Shown piece by piece: positions 40,030 to 48,078 of a stretch of 64,000 nt of DNA. The stretch spans positions 124,001-188,000 of the forward strand of contig NZ_JAGTJJ010000007.1 in the NCBI RefSeq assembly GCF_028435365.1, read 5' to 3'. Every line of letters starts with the position of its first letter. Position 1 is the first letter of the stretch. The translations under genes were made by a program, and so were the position numbers. Source of the DNA: Polyangium jinanense. Its GTDB lineage: Bacteria > Myxococcota > Polyangia > Polyangiales > Polyangiaceae. The notes below the pieces were generated by a model. The model ran no database searches and was not told the origin of the DNA. It saw only the letters and a program-made list of their open reading frames with translations.

Positions 40030-42563
40030 GGACCGTGGAGATGCGCGTCGAGGGTGTGACCTACCCCGCCGCGAGGCTCGTCCTCGACACCGCCGTGGGC
40101 GAGGCGCATCGCGCGCGCATTCGCCTTTTCCTGCAAACGCCGCAGGATCCTCGCGCCTGGCTCGATAGCCCCGCCGCGGTGCGTATCCGGGGGCCACACG
40201 GCGAGCGCACGATGCACGGTTTCATCGCGCAGATCTCCGCGGTCGCGAGCGCCGATCCGGGGGCCGCTCGAGAATGCGAGGTGCTCCTCACTTCGCATTG
40301 CCAGAGGCTCGAGCTGCGCCATCGCTCCCGCGTTTTTCGCCGCAAGACGGTGCCGCAGATCATCGAGCAGGTGCTCGCCGACGTCGGGGTCACCGGAGAG
40401 CAGTTCGGCAAGGAGCTGCTGGAGGAGCACGCCGAGCGCGAGCACACCGTGCAGTACGACGAGACGGATGCGGCTTTCGTGCGGCGCCTCTGCGAGCGCG
40501 AGGGGCTCTGGTTTCGCCATGACGAGCAGGATGGATTCGATAGGTTCGTCCTGTGCGACTCCTCCACGACGACGGACGAAGCGCCCGGCGGCGCTGTGCG
40601 GCTCGTCGATACCCACGCCCTCGGCGCGGAAGACCGCATTGCGTGGAGCGCGAGCGCGCGGCGCAAGCGCCGGCCGGGCAAGGTCGTCGTGCGCGATTAC
40701 AACGTGGCCAATCCCCGCGTGCAGCTCGAAGGAAAGTGCGAGGATGGGCTCGACACGGAGAGGGCGATCGAGGTCTACGCGGCGCCTGCGGGGTTTCTGG
40801 ACGAGGCGGGAGGTGAGCTGCGGGCGCGCCTGCTTGCGGAAAGCTTGCGCGCGGATGCCTCGACCATCGTCCTGGAGACATCGGCGCTCGACATCGCGGC
40901 GGGCAAGTTCTTCGAGATCCAGAGCGATCTCGCGACGGGCACGGCGATTCCCGAGGGAAAATACTTCGCCACACGGACACACCTCGAATGGACGGCAGGG
41001 GAGGGGCGCTTCACCGCGCGCGTGTGGGCCATTCCGCGTGATCGTGTCTATCGGCTCCCGCACGTCACGCCGCGTCCGCGCATCCACGGCGTTCAGCCGG
41101 CGTTCGTGACGTGTGCTCCGGGCGAGGAGATTCACACCGACGAGCTCGGACGCGTGCACGTGCGATTCTCGTGGGACCGCGAGGCCCCGAACGATCACAC
41201 GGCCAGCCTGCCGATCCGCGTGATGCAGCCGAACATGCCGGGCTCCATGCTCGTTCCGCGCGTCGGCTGGGAGGTGCAGGTCGCCTTCGAGGACGGGGAT
41301 CCCGAGCGACCCTACGTGCTCGGGCGGGTCTACAATGGCCGGAATTTACCGCCGTTTCCGCTCCCCGCGAACAAGACCATCACGACCATTGGCACGGCCA
41401 GCTCCCCTGGGGGAGGCCAGACGAACATGGTGCGGTTCGACGACGGCGCCGGGCGCCAGCACCTCGTATGGACGGCCGGCTTCGGGATGACGACGACCGT
41501 CGCGAACGACATGCTCAATCAGACGGTGGGCTTCGAATCGGTCCACGTGAAGGGGAACCAGAGCTTTACCATCGGCGGCCATCAGACGATTTCCGTGCAG
41601 AATGCAGCCCTCGTCGGTGCGGCGTCGCAATCGCTCACCGTCGGCGGCAACCAGACCATCACGATCAAGGCGACGGGCTCGACGACGGTCGCGTCGGAGT
41701 CGGTCGCCATCGGCGGTGCGCTCATCGAGCTCGTGGGCAATCCCAAGGATGGGCTCGCCAGCTTCGCCGAGTCGGCCGCGCTCGCGGGCGTCGGGAGCAT
41801 CCCGGTGGTGGGCGCGGCGCTGACCCGTGGCTACAACATCGGGAAGGCGCTCGGGCAAGGCTATGCGCGCGGCGGAATGGAGGGGCTGCTGCAAGCCGCC
41901 GGGCAGACGGCGATCAACGAAATCGCTAGCGCGATCCCCGGCGGGGATGCAATCGTCGCCGCAGCTGACCCGATGGGATTGACCCCATGGTCGCAGCGCG
42001 CGCAGGATCGCTGCGGGGCGCAGGCGGCAGGCGGCGGTTCGGGCGGTTCGAGCGGAAGCGGCGCGGACGGGGCAGCTGCGGCCGCAGGCCACCGCAATAC
42101 CCTCGTGGACGGCGTGATGACGGAGTCCATCGGAGCGCTGCTCGGGATGCAGACGCCCAGCACGATCAACTGGACCACCCTCGGAGCGTCGACGTTTGCC
42201 ATTGGTGGCAGCCACACGACGAGCGCGGTGCGCATCAGCAGGCTCACGGCAGGCGCGTCGCGCGACACGTCGGCGACCATTGCCGTCACCGCCGCGCAGG
42301 CCATCGGGCGCAACGTGACCGGAGCGCACACGCGGCGCGTCGCGGGCGCCTACACCGCCAATGCGGGCGCGGGCTTTCTATTACAGGCCAAGGGGTCGAT
42401 GTCCATTCAAGTCGGGGGCCCGGCGACGCTCGAGGGGAGCAAGGTCGTATTCGAGGTTCCGGGCGCGAGCGTGATCGTGCACGGCAGCGGGGTCACGCTC
42501 GCGGCAGCGAGCATCACGATCAACGGCAAGACCGTGAAGAGCGGCAAGGAGAGCGTGGGATGA
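40026..42563 (+). CDS. vgrG: VgrG spike protein 3 with internal Gly/Ala-rich insert (845 aa)
   Basis: The gp27-like base occupies 1-350 (HTVQYDETDAAFVRRLCEREG near 140), the OB fold starts near 361 (GEEIHTDELGRVHVRFSWD) and ends in RPYVLGRVYNG, and the beta-helix runs from about 455. The needle is interrupted at about 572-690 by a segment that is not beta-helical. It holds small-residue hydrophobic helices with GxxxG-like spacing (SAALAGVGSIPVVGAALTRG), then a Gly/Ser/Ala linker, after which beta-helix repeats resume to the end. ATGA overlap with the putative immunity gene and with the next gene. The insert could be an embedded effector or a membrane-active segment (inference). This VgrG is separated from the first two by the Rhs pair, so it may serve another cargo. 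Confidence 0.9.
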   Translation: MRTVEMRVEGVTYPAARLVLDTAVGEAHRARIRLFLQTPQDPRAWLDSPAAVRIRGPHGERTMHGFIAQISAVASADPGAARECEVLLTSHCQRLELRHRSRVFRRKTVPQIIEQVLADVGVTGEQFGKELLEEHAEREHTVQYDETDAAFVRRLCEREGLWFRHDEQDGFDRFVLCDSSTTTDEAPGGAVRLVDTHALGAEDRIAWSASARRKRRPGKVVVRDYNVANPRVQLEGKCEDGLDTERAIEVYAAPAGFLDEAGGELRARLLAESLRADASTIVLETSALDIAAGKFFEIQSDLATGTAIPEGKYFATRTHLEWTAGEGRFTARVWAIPRDRVYRLPHVTPRPRIHGVQPAFVTCAPGEEIHTDELGRVHVRFSWDREAPNDHTASLPIRVMQPNMPGSMLVPRVGWEVQVAFEDGDPERPYVLGRVYNGRNLPPFPLPANKTITTIGTASSPGGGQTNMVRFDDGAGRQHLVWTAGFGMTTTVANDMLNQTVGFESVHVKGNQSFTIGGHQTISVQNAALVGAASQSLTVGGNQTITIKATGSTTVASESVAIGGALIELVGNPKDGLASFAESAALAGVGSIPVVGAALTRGYNIGKALGQGYARGGMEGLLQAAGQTAINEIASAIPGGDAIVAAADPMGLTPWSQRAQDRCGAQAAGGGSGGSSGSGADGAAAAAGHRNTLVDGVMTESIGALLGMQTPSTINWTTLGASTFAIGGSHTTSAVRISRLTAGASRDTSATIAVTAAQAIGRNVTGAHTRRVAGAYTANAGAGFLLQAKGSMSIQVGGPATLEGSKVVFEVPGASVIVHGSGVTLAAASITINGKTVKSGKESVG

Positions 42564-43579
42564 CCGATCTCGCCATCGTCGCGTCCGCGCTCGTCAGCCC
42601 ACTCGGTCGAACGGCGGAGGAGCACGCATTCCTTCTGCGTGCTGAAGCGGCGCCGCTGGCAACGGGAGCCTTCGTCGACGACGACGAGACATTCCTCCCG
42701 GTCTTCTCGTGCCCATGGATCGGCGCGGATCGCCCCCTGAGCTCGCGGCTCCGCATCCTGGGCCTCCAGGCCGCGAGCACGGCGCTCCGCGGCGTGCCGG
42801 ACGAAGTGCGGCCCTCCCGTGTCCTGCTCGTCCACGCGGCGGACCGTCCTGGTTTTCGAGAGAGCGACGTCGCTCCGCTGCGATCCACATTGAAGGCCGC
42901 GGTGCGCAATCCCGACATCGTCACATTCCGCGGCGACGCGGGGACCATGTCCGCGCTCGAAGCCGCGAGAGCCGAGCTTCGGTCCGAAGGCTCCGTGCTG
43001 GTACTCGCGGTGGATTCGTACGTGGCGCTTCGCGCGATCGATGCATGGTCCGCGTCTCGCTTCGATCCATGGGGAGCGAATCTCGGTCCGATCGGCGAGG
43101 CCGCAGTGGCGTTCGTGCTGGTGACGCGAGAGCGCGCCCACAGGCTCGGATTGTCCACGGAGGGCACCTTCGTGCACGCGGCGACCACGAGCGGGAGCGC
43201 GCGTGACGACAACGACGTCGACGAAGACGGCGCGGCGCTTTCGTCGCTTCTCGCAAATCTGCCCATGAATGGGGGGCGTTTTGGTCTGGCGCTTGGTCCG
43301 GCCGACGTCGATCCGCTCCGGCGGCGCGAGTGGGAGCTCGCATTCGCGCGGCAGAACGCTCGTTTCGAGATCGATGCAGAGGTCGTGAGCGCAGAGAGCG
43401 TCCTCGGGCGCGTGGGGGCGGCTTCCGGCGCGCTGCACCTCGCCCTCGGCGCCGCGATGCGAAAGCATGCGGCATACCGGGTCGATCGGGCCTCGCCGCC
43501 TCGCGGTGAGCACGCGCTCGCGTGGGCGACGTCTCCCGATGGTTTGCGGGGTGTCGCCGTCGTTCGGGGGGGCTCGTGA
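42560..43579 (+). CDS. Ketosynthase/thiolase-fold pseudoenzyme, T6SS-associated (339 aa)
   Basis: The N-terminus (AIVASALVSPLGRTAEEHAF) and overall pattern resemble the beta-ketoacyl-synthase-like proteins that accompany DUF2169 and VgrG genes in type VI loci, rather than metabolic ketosynthases. It is shorter than a KS (about 410 aa). The region matching the nucleophile elbow reads GDAGTMSAL at about 124-132, with no Cys, and no HGTGT motif is visible, so it should not catalyse condensation. It likely acts as an effector-loading co-chaperone in the cytosol (inference from context). ATGA overlap with VgrG3 and GTGA overlap with the next gene. It is not related in function to the PKS cluster at the left of the window. 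Confidence 0.72.
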   Translation: MTDLAIVASALVSPLGRTAEEHAFLLRAEAAPLATGAFVDDDETFLPVFSCPWIGADRPLSSRLRILGLQAASTALRGVPDEVRPSRVLLVHAADRPGFRESDVAPLRSTLKAAVRNPDIVTFRGDAGTMSALEAARAELRSEGSVLVLAVDSYVALRAIDAWSASRFDPWGANLGPIGEAAVAFVLVTRERAHRLGLSTEGTFVHAATTSGSARDDNDVDEDGAALSSLLANLPMNGGRFGLALGPADVDPLRRREWELAFARQNARFEIDAEVVSAESVLGRVGAASGALHLALGAAMRKHAAYRVDRASPPRGEHALAWATSPDGLRGVAVVRGGS

Positions 43580-44904
43580 AAGCGGCGCCTCGCATGGCCT
43601 CTCGCGAGCCACGGCTGTGGACGCCCGCTCCGTTGCTTTCGAGCATTGAAGTCGCCGAGCCTGCGCTCGCGCCGGCGCCTCCGTCCGAGGGGCTTCGCGT
43701 GAAAATCGTGGCCGATCGGGCGGCGTCCGTGCGGCTCCGCGAAGTGCGCCAGTTTCAAATCGCCGGTTGCCTCGAGCGCGCCGAAGTCCTCGCCCGTGAT
43801 CGCTATGAAGGCCCGATGGATCAGCGCGACGAGGTCGAGCGCCGCTTGCTTGCGCAAATCGATGCGGCAGCGGTTCTCGGTATGCGCGTCCCCGATATTC
43901 TGGCGTTCTGGGAAGGGAACGATCCCGACCCCGAGGTGGCGTGGTGCACGGCATTCTTGCTCGCCTCGTGGGACGAGCCCGGCGCGCGACCGGCGCTCTC
44001 GACGTGGCTGCAATCGCTGCGCGAGGCGCCTTTCTCCGCGTGGCTCGCGGCGACCGATGCGCTCTCGGCATCGTCGCACCCAGAGCTCTTCGATATGCTC
44101 GCCGAATCGCGAACGAGCTCCTCCAGCATCCTGCGTGCGACGGCGATCGACGTGCTCTCGCAACGCCAGATCTCACCGAAAGGCGCGGGCATACCCATAC
44201 CTGGGACCGACCCGTACCTCATGCTGGCGGCGCTTCGTGCGGCCACCCGCTCCCCTGACATCGCTCCCCAGCCGTTGCTCGACGCCCCATTCCTCGTTGC
44301 GACGGACCCGGACATCCTGCGGGAAGAGGCGCGCACGCGCCTCATCCTCGGCGACCTCCGGCCGGTGACGAACCTCCATGCTCGGGTCGACGATATGCCG
44401 GAGAGCGCCGCTTCTCTCGCGGTGGAGAACCTTGCGCTCGCCGGCGACGAGTCGCTCGTGGGGGCCGCGCAGGCGTTGATTGCGCGGCTCCCGACCTCGG
44501 AGGCGCTCATCGAAGCGCTCGGACGGTTCGGCGTGCCGGAGCTGCTCCACGGCGCATTGCGCGCTCTCGAGGAGCCGGAGCTGGCGGCGACCGCGTGGGA
44601 AGCGCTCGTCACGGCATTCGGCGCGCAGGTCCCTGAAACGGAGCCCGATCCGCACGGGGCGTGGAAGAAGGTGCTCGCGCGGTTCGCCGAGAGAGGCGGC
44701 CGTCATCGCGGCGGCCTGCCATGGTCGCCGGAAGCTGCGGTCGCCGAGGCTCGACGACCGGAGCACTCGGTGCGAGCGAGGCGCGTGCGGCTCGACGAGA
44801 TTGCGGCGCGTACGGGCAGCCGATTGGCGGGCGATCCCGCGCGCTGGGGTGCGCTCGGGCAGGATGTGTGGCGCAACCTCCCGAGGGGCCTGCGCCGCGA
44901 CTGA
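43576..44904 (+). CDS. HEAT-like repeat protein, T6SS-island associated (442 aa)
   Basis: GTG start overlapping the previous stop. The protein is alpha-helical and Ala/Leu-rich, with repeated helix pairs such as AWLAATDALSASSHPELFDMLAE, MLAALRAATRSP, and SLVGAAQALIARLPTSEALIEALGRFGVPELL (described here in part). The order (a short N-terminal region, a VLARDRYEG-like helix, then HEAT-like pairs) resembles the TIGR02270 proteins found in type VI clusters, but I am only moderately sure. No catalytic motif, signal peptide or membrane segment. A scaffold role in spike or effector assembly would fit its neighbours. Seventeen bases separate it from the next gene. Confidence 0.65.
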   Translation: MKAAPRMASREPRLWTPAPLLSSIEVAEPALAPAPPSEGLRVKIVADRAASVRLREVRQFQIAGCLERAEVLARDRYEGPMDQRDEVERRLLAQIDAAAVLGMRVPDILAFWEGNDPDPEVAWCTAFLLASWDEPGARPALSTWLQSLREAPFSAWLAATDALSASSHPELFDMLAESRTSSSSILRATAIDVLSQRQISPKGAGIPIPGTDPYLMLAALRAATRSPDIAPQPLLDAPFLVATDPDILREEARTRLILGDLRPVTNLHARVDDMPESAASLAVENLALAGDESLVGAAQALIARLPTSEALIEALGRFGVPELLHGALRALEEPELAATAWEALVTAFGAQVPETEPDPHGAWKKVLARFAERGGRHRGGLPWSPEAAVAEARRPEHSVRARRVRLDEIAARTGSRLAGDPARWGALGQDVWRNLPRGLRRD

Positions 44905-44920
44905 CATCGTGGAGACGATC

Positions 44921-46267
44921 ATGCCGAAAGAGACCGCGACGATCCCGCTCTCCGCATTCGCCAAGGTTCACGCCGCGCGCTCTGCCGGGCACTCGCTCGC
45001 ACGCGCGCTCTCGTGGGCGGAGGTCGCGCCCGAGCAGTGGTCCGCGGCAGAGGCTGCCTGGAATGAACGCCTCGTGGAGAGCGCAGCGGGCGATTGCTCC
45101 CTACTCGTCGCCTACGACACGCACGTGCTTCGCGTGGCGGATTTGCTTGCCCCACGGATCGAGCCGCTCGAGAGCGACATCGTGGCATGGACGCAGTTTT
45201 CCCGTCACCTCGCTGCCGCGGTGGATCCCGACGTGTTCCTCGCGGCGTGCGGCATCCAAATGGCCGATGTCATGCGGCTGCAACGTGCATGGGCCGGGAA
45301 ACGGGGCGCCGATCCCTCTCTCGCAACCCAGGCTCTCCAGGCTGCGCACGCGCCGCTCGAGCCCGTCCCGGCGCTGCGCGTGGAGCCGCGGGTCATTGGT
45401 GACGATGTGCGCCAGGGGGCGGTGACTCCCTCCCAGGCGAGGCCTCCGGCGGATCAACGTCGGACGCCCGTCCCGCCGGTATTCGATCCGAATAGCGCAC
45501 GAGCAGCGCACGAAGTCTCGGCCCCACCGCCGCTCGTAAAGGCAATCCCTGTGGTGGCTCCGGCGCCTCCGAGCCTGGAAACGACCCTGACCCTCACGGG
45601 GTCGTTCGTCGCTGCGGACGTGCACCGAAGGAATCCCTTGCCCTTCGACCCAGCCGCTCCGTCCGCAATTTCGCGCGTGGAGGAGAAAAAGCAGGAGCCG
45701 GGCGACATGCGTTCGGGTGCGAACAAGACGACCGAATTCACGGAAGTGGATCGATTGAACGAGGCGCTGCGGGAACCGGTGCCTTTCCGTCGCCCGGCAC
45801 AGGGCCCGCAGGCAGCCCCACGGATCGTGTTCTCGGCCGAGGCCCATGCGTTGCCGAACAAGCCGCCTCCGGCGGGCGCGCAGAACCCGGCGCCCGCTCA
45901 CCGCGACCCCTTGGAGAGCACGGTGGATCTGTCGACCGTCTTGGACCCGATGAGAGGGGAAAAGCCAGCCACGCCCTTCGAGCGGCCTGGGGCCGGCAAG
46001 CCGATGCCGGTGCCCGCCGCGCAGCCCGGTTCGAGCACCCCACCCAATACGCCGACATTGACGCTCGAACGATATGCATCCCTCTGCGTCGAGCTCACTG
46101 CAGCGCCGGGGCACGCGCAGGCGGTTGCGTGGCGGTACGGGCTCACGCATGAGCAGTGGAAGAAAGTCAATGCCTACTGGCAAGGGCGCATGGCGAGCGA
46201 GCCGGACGTGCGGGCTGCGTGGGAGAGGGCGTGTGTGACGTATCGGGATTGGCTCATGCGCAGGTGA
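44921..46267 (+). CDS. Long tryptophan-repeat protein with proline-rich middle (448 aa)
   Basis: Three parts. Residues 1-145 match the protein at 29004-29564: AEVAPEQWSAAEAAWNERL, then RHLAAAVDPDVFLAACG and a second W helix. Residues 150-380 are Pro/Ala-rich, without regular structure, with possible linker motifs such as TPFERPG. Residues 385-448 are another W repeat (LTLERYASLCVELTAAPGH, YGLTHEQWKKVNAYWQGRM). A GGAG at 44910 sits eight bases before the ATG. It is the last intact gene of the island and has a broken partial copy immediately downstream. No enzymatic motif, signal or membrane segment. A flexible adaptor joining two W-repeat heads is the most that can be inferred. Confidence 0.72.
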   Translation: MPKETATIPLSAFAKVHAARSAGHSLARALSWAEVAPEQWSAAEAAWNERLVESAAGDCSLLVAYDTHVLRVADLLAPRIEPLESDIVAWTQFSRHLAAAVDPDVFLAACGIQMADVMRLQRAWAGKRGADPSLATQALQAAHAPLEPVPALRVEPRVIGDDVRQGAVTPSQARPPADQRRTPVPPVFDPNSARAAHEVSAPPPLVKAIPVVAPAPPSLETTLTLTGSFVAADVHRRNPLPFDPAAPSAISRVEEKKQEPGDMRSGANKTTEFTEVDRLNEALREPVPFRRPAQGPQAAPRIVFSAEAHALPNKPPPAGAQNPAPAHRDPLESTVDLSTVLDPMRGEKPATPFERPGAGKPMPVPAAQPGSSTPPNTPTLTLERYASLCVELTAAPGHAQAVAWRYGLTHEQWKKVNAYWQGRMASEPDVRAAWERACVTYRDWLMRR

Positions 46268-46610
46268 GCCCCGGCAACCCCGCGGCCGACGACGTGAACT
46301 CTTCGTGCCGATGGAGCACTGGGGGGTCGAGGAGGAGAGGGCGCCGCCGGCGATCGCGCCGAAGGGTGGCACGAGCGTACCGAGGGCGGCGAAGAGATTC
46401 GCCCGGCACCCGTTGAGAGGCAAGCTCCCATCGTGGCTGCTGCGCCGCCGCCGGCGGTGCAACTCGACCAGACAAATGCCTGTGCAGTTCGTCATGCCCG
46501 GCCCTCCGCTGCTGTTTCAGGCAGCAGCGCATGAGTGGACCGGCCCTCCGCGCGAGTGGCGCGTAACGCGCGGCGCGGGCTCTCTCGGCCACATCCGCCC
46601 TCGGAGAAAC
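46268..46610. other. Stretch between the W-repeat gene and its broken copy
   Basis: An open + strand frame crosses this stretch from about 46305, but I recognise nothing in its translation and see no ribosome binding site. It may be unrelated DNA brought in with the duplication. Confidence 0.5.
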
Positions 46611-46853
46611 CGTCTTACGCCCTTCGAGCGGCCATCACCGAGCGCTCCGGCGTCTTCGCCAGCCGAATCTCCGTCGGCGCCGCAACCGTCGACGAATGCG
46701 GGGCAGGCGCCTTCACCGCTGACGTTCGAGCAATACGTGTCGCTTTGCGTGGAGTTCGAGGCTGCGCCCGCACAGGCCCCCGAGATCACGTCGAGATACG
46801 GACTCACGCGGGGGAGACGTTGTGTGACGTTCGGGCGAGTCTGCTGGAACTGA
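46611..46853 (+). pseudogene. Decayed partial copy of the long W-repeat gene's 3' end
   Basis: The translation opens with TPFERPS and a Pro/Ser/Ala stretch, then PLTFEQYVSLCVEFEAAP and SRYGLT. This closely follows TPFERPG, the Pro-rich linker, TLTLERYASLCVELTAAP and WRYGLT of the gene ending at 46267. After YGLT about 26 residues holding both tryptophan helices are missing, and the frame resumes at CVTF against CVTY of the parent. It is best explained as a duplication followed by an internal deletion and drift. The core W motif is lost, so a functional protein is unlikely. Confidence 0.65.
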
Positions 46854-47783
46854 CCGGAATCATTGGGGGTTGTTCCTGCTGGGTGGCCCCGTCGTCCCTC
46901 TGAAGTCCGCTAAATTTCGCCGGCGTTCGTGATGTCTGGGCACGATTTGGGGCACGGTCGGGGGACCCTGAGCGGGGGTGTTGGCGTAGATGAAGTGTAG
47001 GTGCGTCAGTGGCGTCTCGATGAATGACGACCCGACCCCCGAAGTTCAGATCCGCTTGGCCGACCCGCTTGGGATCCGATTGGGCGGTCTTTGACACGCG
47101 CCTTCGAGCTCCCTGGGCCGAAGGCCCGGTGATGGTCCGATTCCGTGCCCGCAGCGCTGGCAGCGCCGTCGGGTGCGCGTTGAATGCAGGAATGGCGGCG
47201 CGGATTCACGAGGAGCAGGAAAGTTACGCTCGGGTCGTCCGGCGGGAGGTCGAGAGGGCGCGAAATCGTGACGGGTGGACTGATTCCGGAGGCGCAGGGC
47301 GCACGGGACGCGGACGGGTCCCTCGCGCCTCGGGGATCGGGGGACGCGAGGCCCTTTCGGGTCCCTTGCGCCCCGAGGCGAGGGGCAGGCGTGGCGTCGA
47401 CGGGGAGCGTGCTTCGCGGGGCGCCGGCGCAGCGACACCCGTCCGCCGGTTCATAACCGGAAGGAATGCCCCGCAGCGGACATGAGGATGATGAGGTGCG
47501 TAGAGGAGCGCGCGGCGCGCAAGACGAATTCCAGGAACATGGAGTGCCCGCCGAGGCTTACAAGAGGAGACAGAGGTTCGGGCGAAGGGCAGCCACGTCA
47601 ATGGCAAAAAGGGTGCCGCCCGCCCGCGCCGCGCCGCGCCGTTCGGGAGACGCGTCATCCAGCAGTGCGTCCTTTTCGGTTCGCATTGGAAGACATGCGA
47701 AGCAGCTACCCATGGCGCGCGCCCATATAAGGAGAAGTGCTGGCGTACTCGTGTTCGCACTTTCGACGTCCGAAAGATAAGTG
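46854..47783. other. 930-base intergenic region without a supported gene
   Basis: Reading frames on both strands are open for long stretches because of the GC content, but their translations are Arg/Pro/Ala-rich and match no family I know. No tRNA, rRNA, CRISPR or insertion-sequence end was seen. The region separates the VgrG/Rhs island from the eCIS operon. Confidence 0.6.
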
Positions 47784-47812
47784 TTGACATCGAATCCCAA
47801 ATCCATGATAAG
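47784..47812 (+). promoter_or_regulatory. Sigma70-like promoter of the eCIS operon
   Basis: TTGACA at 47784-47789 (perfect -35), a 17-base spacer and GATAAG at 47807-47812 (4 of 6 to TATAAT). It lies in an AT-richer patch of otherwise very GC-rich DNA. Transcription starting near 47819 would give a leader of about 260 bases before the first eCIS gene, containing the hairpins described next. Confidence 0.6.
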
Positions 47813-47860
47813 GTGCACGGGCGTCCGGGGACTCCTTGAGTATTCTTAGAACGGCCGATC

Positions 47861-47878
47861 CCCGGCGTTGACGCCGGG
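47861..47878 (+). promoter_or_regulatory. Leader hairpin 1
   Basis: CCCGGCG at 47861-47867 and CGCCGGG at 47872-47878 form a 7-bp stem over the loop TTGA. No U tract follows. A second short palindrome, AGACGTCT, follows directly at 47879-47886. In the leader it could affect mRNA stability or early termination. Confidence 0.5.
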
Positions 47879-47915
47879 AGACGTCTGCGCGCCCCGTGAG
47901 CGCGACGTCGAGCAT

Positions 47916-48039
47916 AGCAGGCAGTCGAGAAGCGCCGCGAGCGCCCTGGATCCAGGGAGGCGGACGCAGGAATACTCCGGTATTCCGCGGACGACGACCG
48001 ACGATCCAGGGCGCGCAGCACGTTCATCGACTGCCTGCT
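47916..48039. repeat. Three nested perfect inverted repeats in the eCIS leader
   Basis: Outer arms AGCAGGCAGTCGA (47916-47928) and TCGACTGCCTGCT (48027-48039), 13 bp. Middle arms GCGCCCTGGATC (47941-47952) and GATCCAGGGCGC (48003-48014), 12 bp. Inner hairpin GGAATAC (47969-47975) and GTATTCC (47980-47986) with loop TCCG. The left middle arm is also part of a local palindrome CCCTGGATCCAGGG (47944-47957), so two alternative folds compete. The element ends 40 bases before the first gene. It may be a leader RNA switch, a protein-binding cruciform or a small palindromic mobile element. Confidence 0.75.
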
Positions 48040-48078
48040 GGTGCAACCGAAGGTACCCGTGCCGGAGGAATGCGGTTC

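Noticed and set aside
42560..43579. Ketosynthase belonging to the polyketide pathway
   Set aside because: No catalytic Cys, short, and embedded in overlapping VgrG-island genes.
46305..46610. Small independent gene starting at 46305
   Set aside because: No ribosome binding site and no recognisable protein; the same frame then runs into the broken W-repeat copy.
47896..48078. N-terminal extension of the DUF4255 gene
   Set aside because: It would translate the nested inverted repeats; DUF4255 homology begins after 48079, where a ribosome binding site fits.
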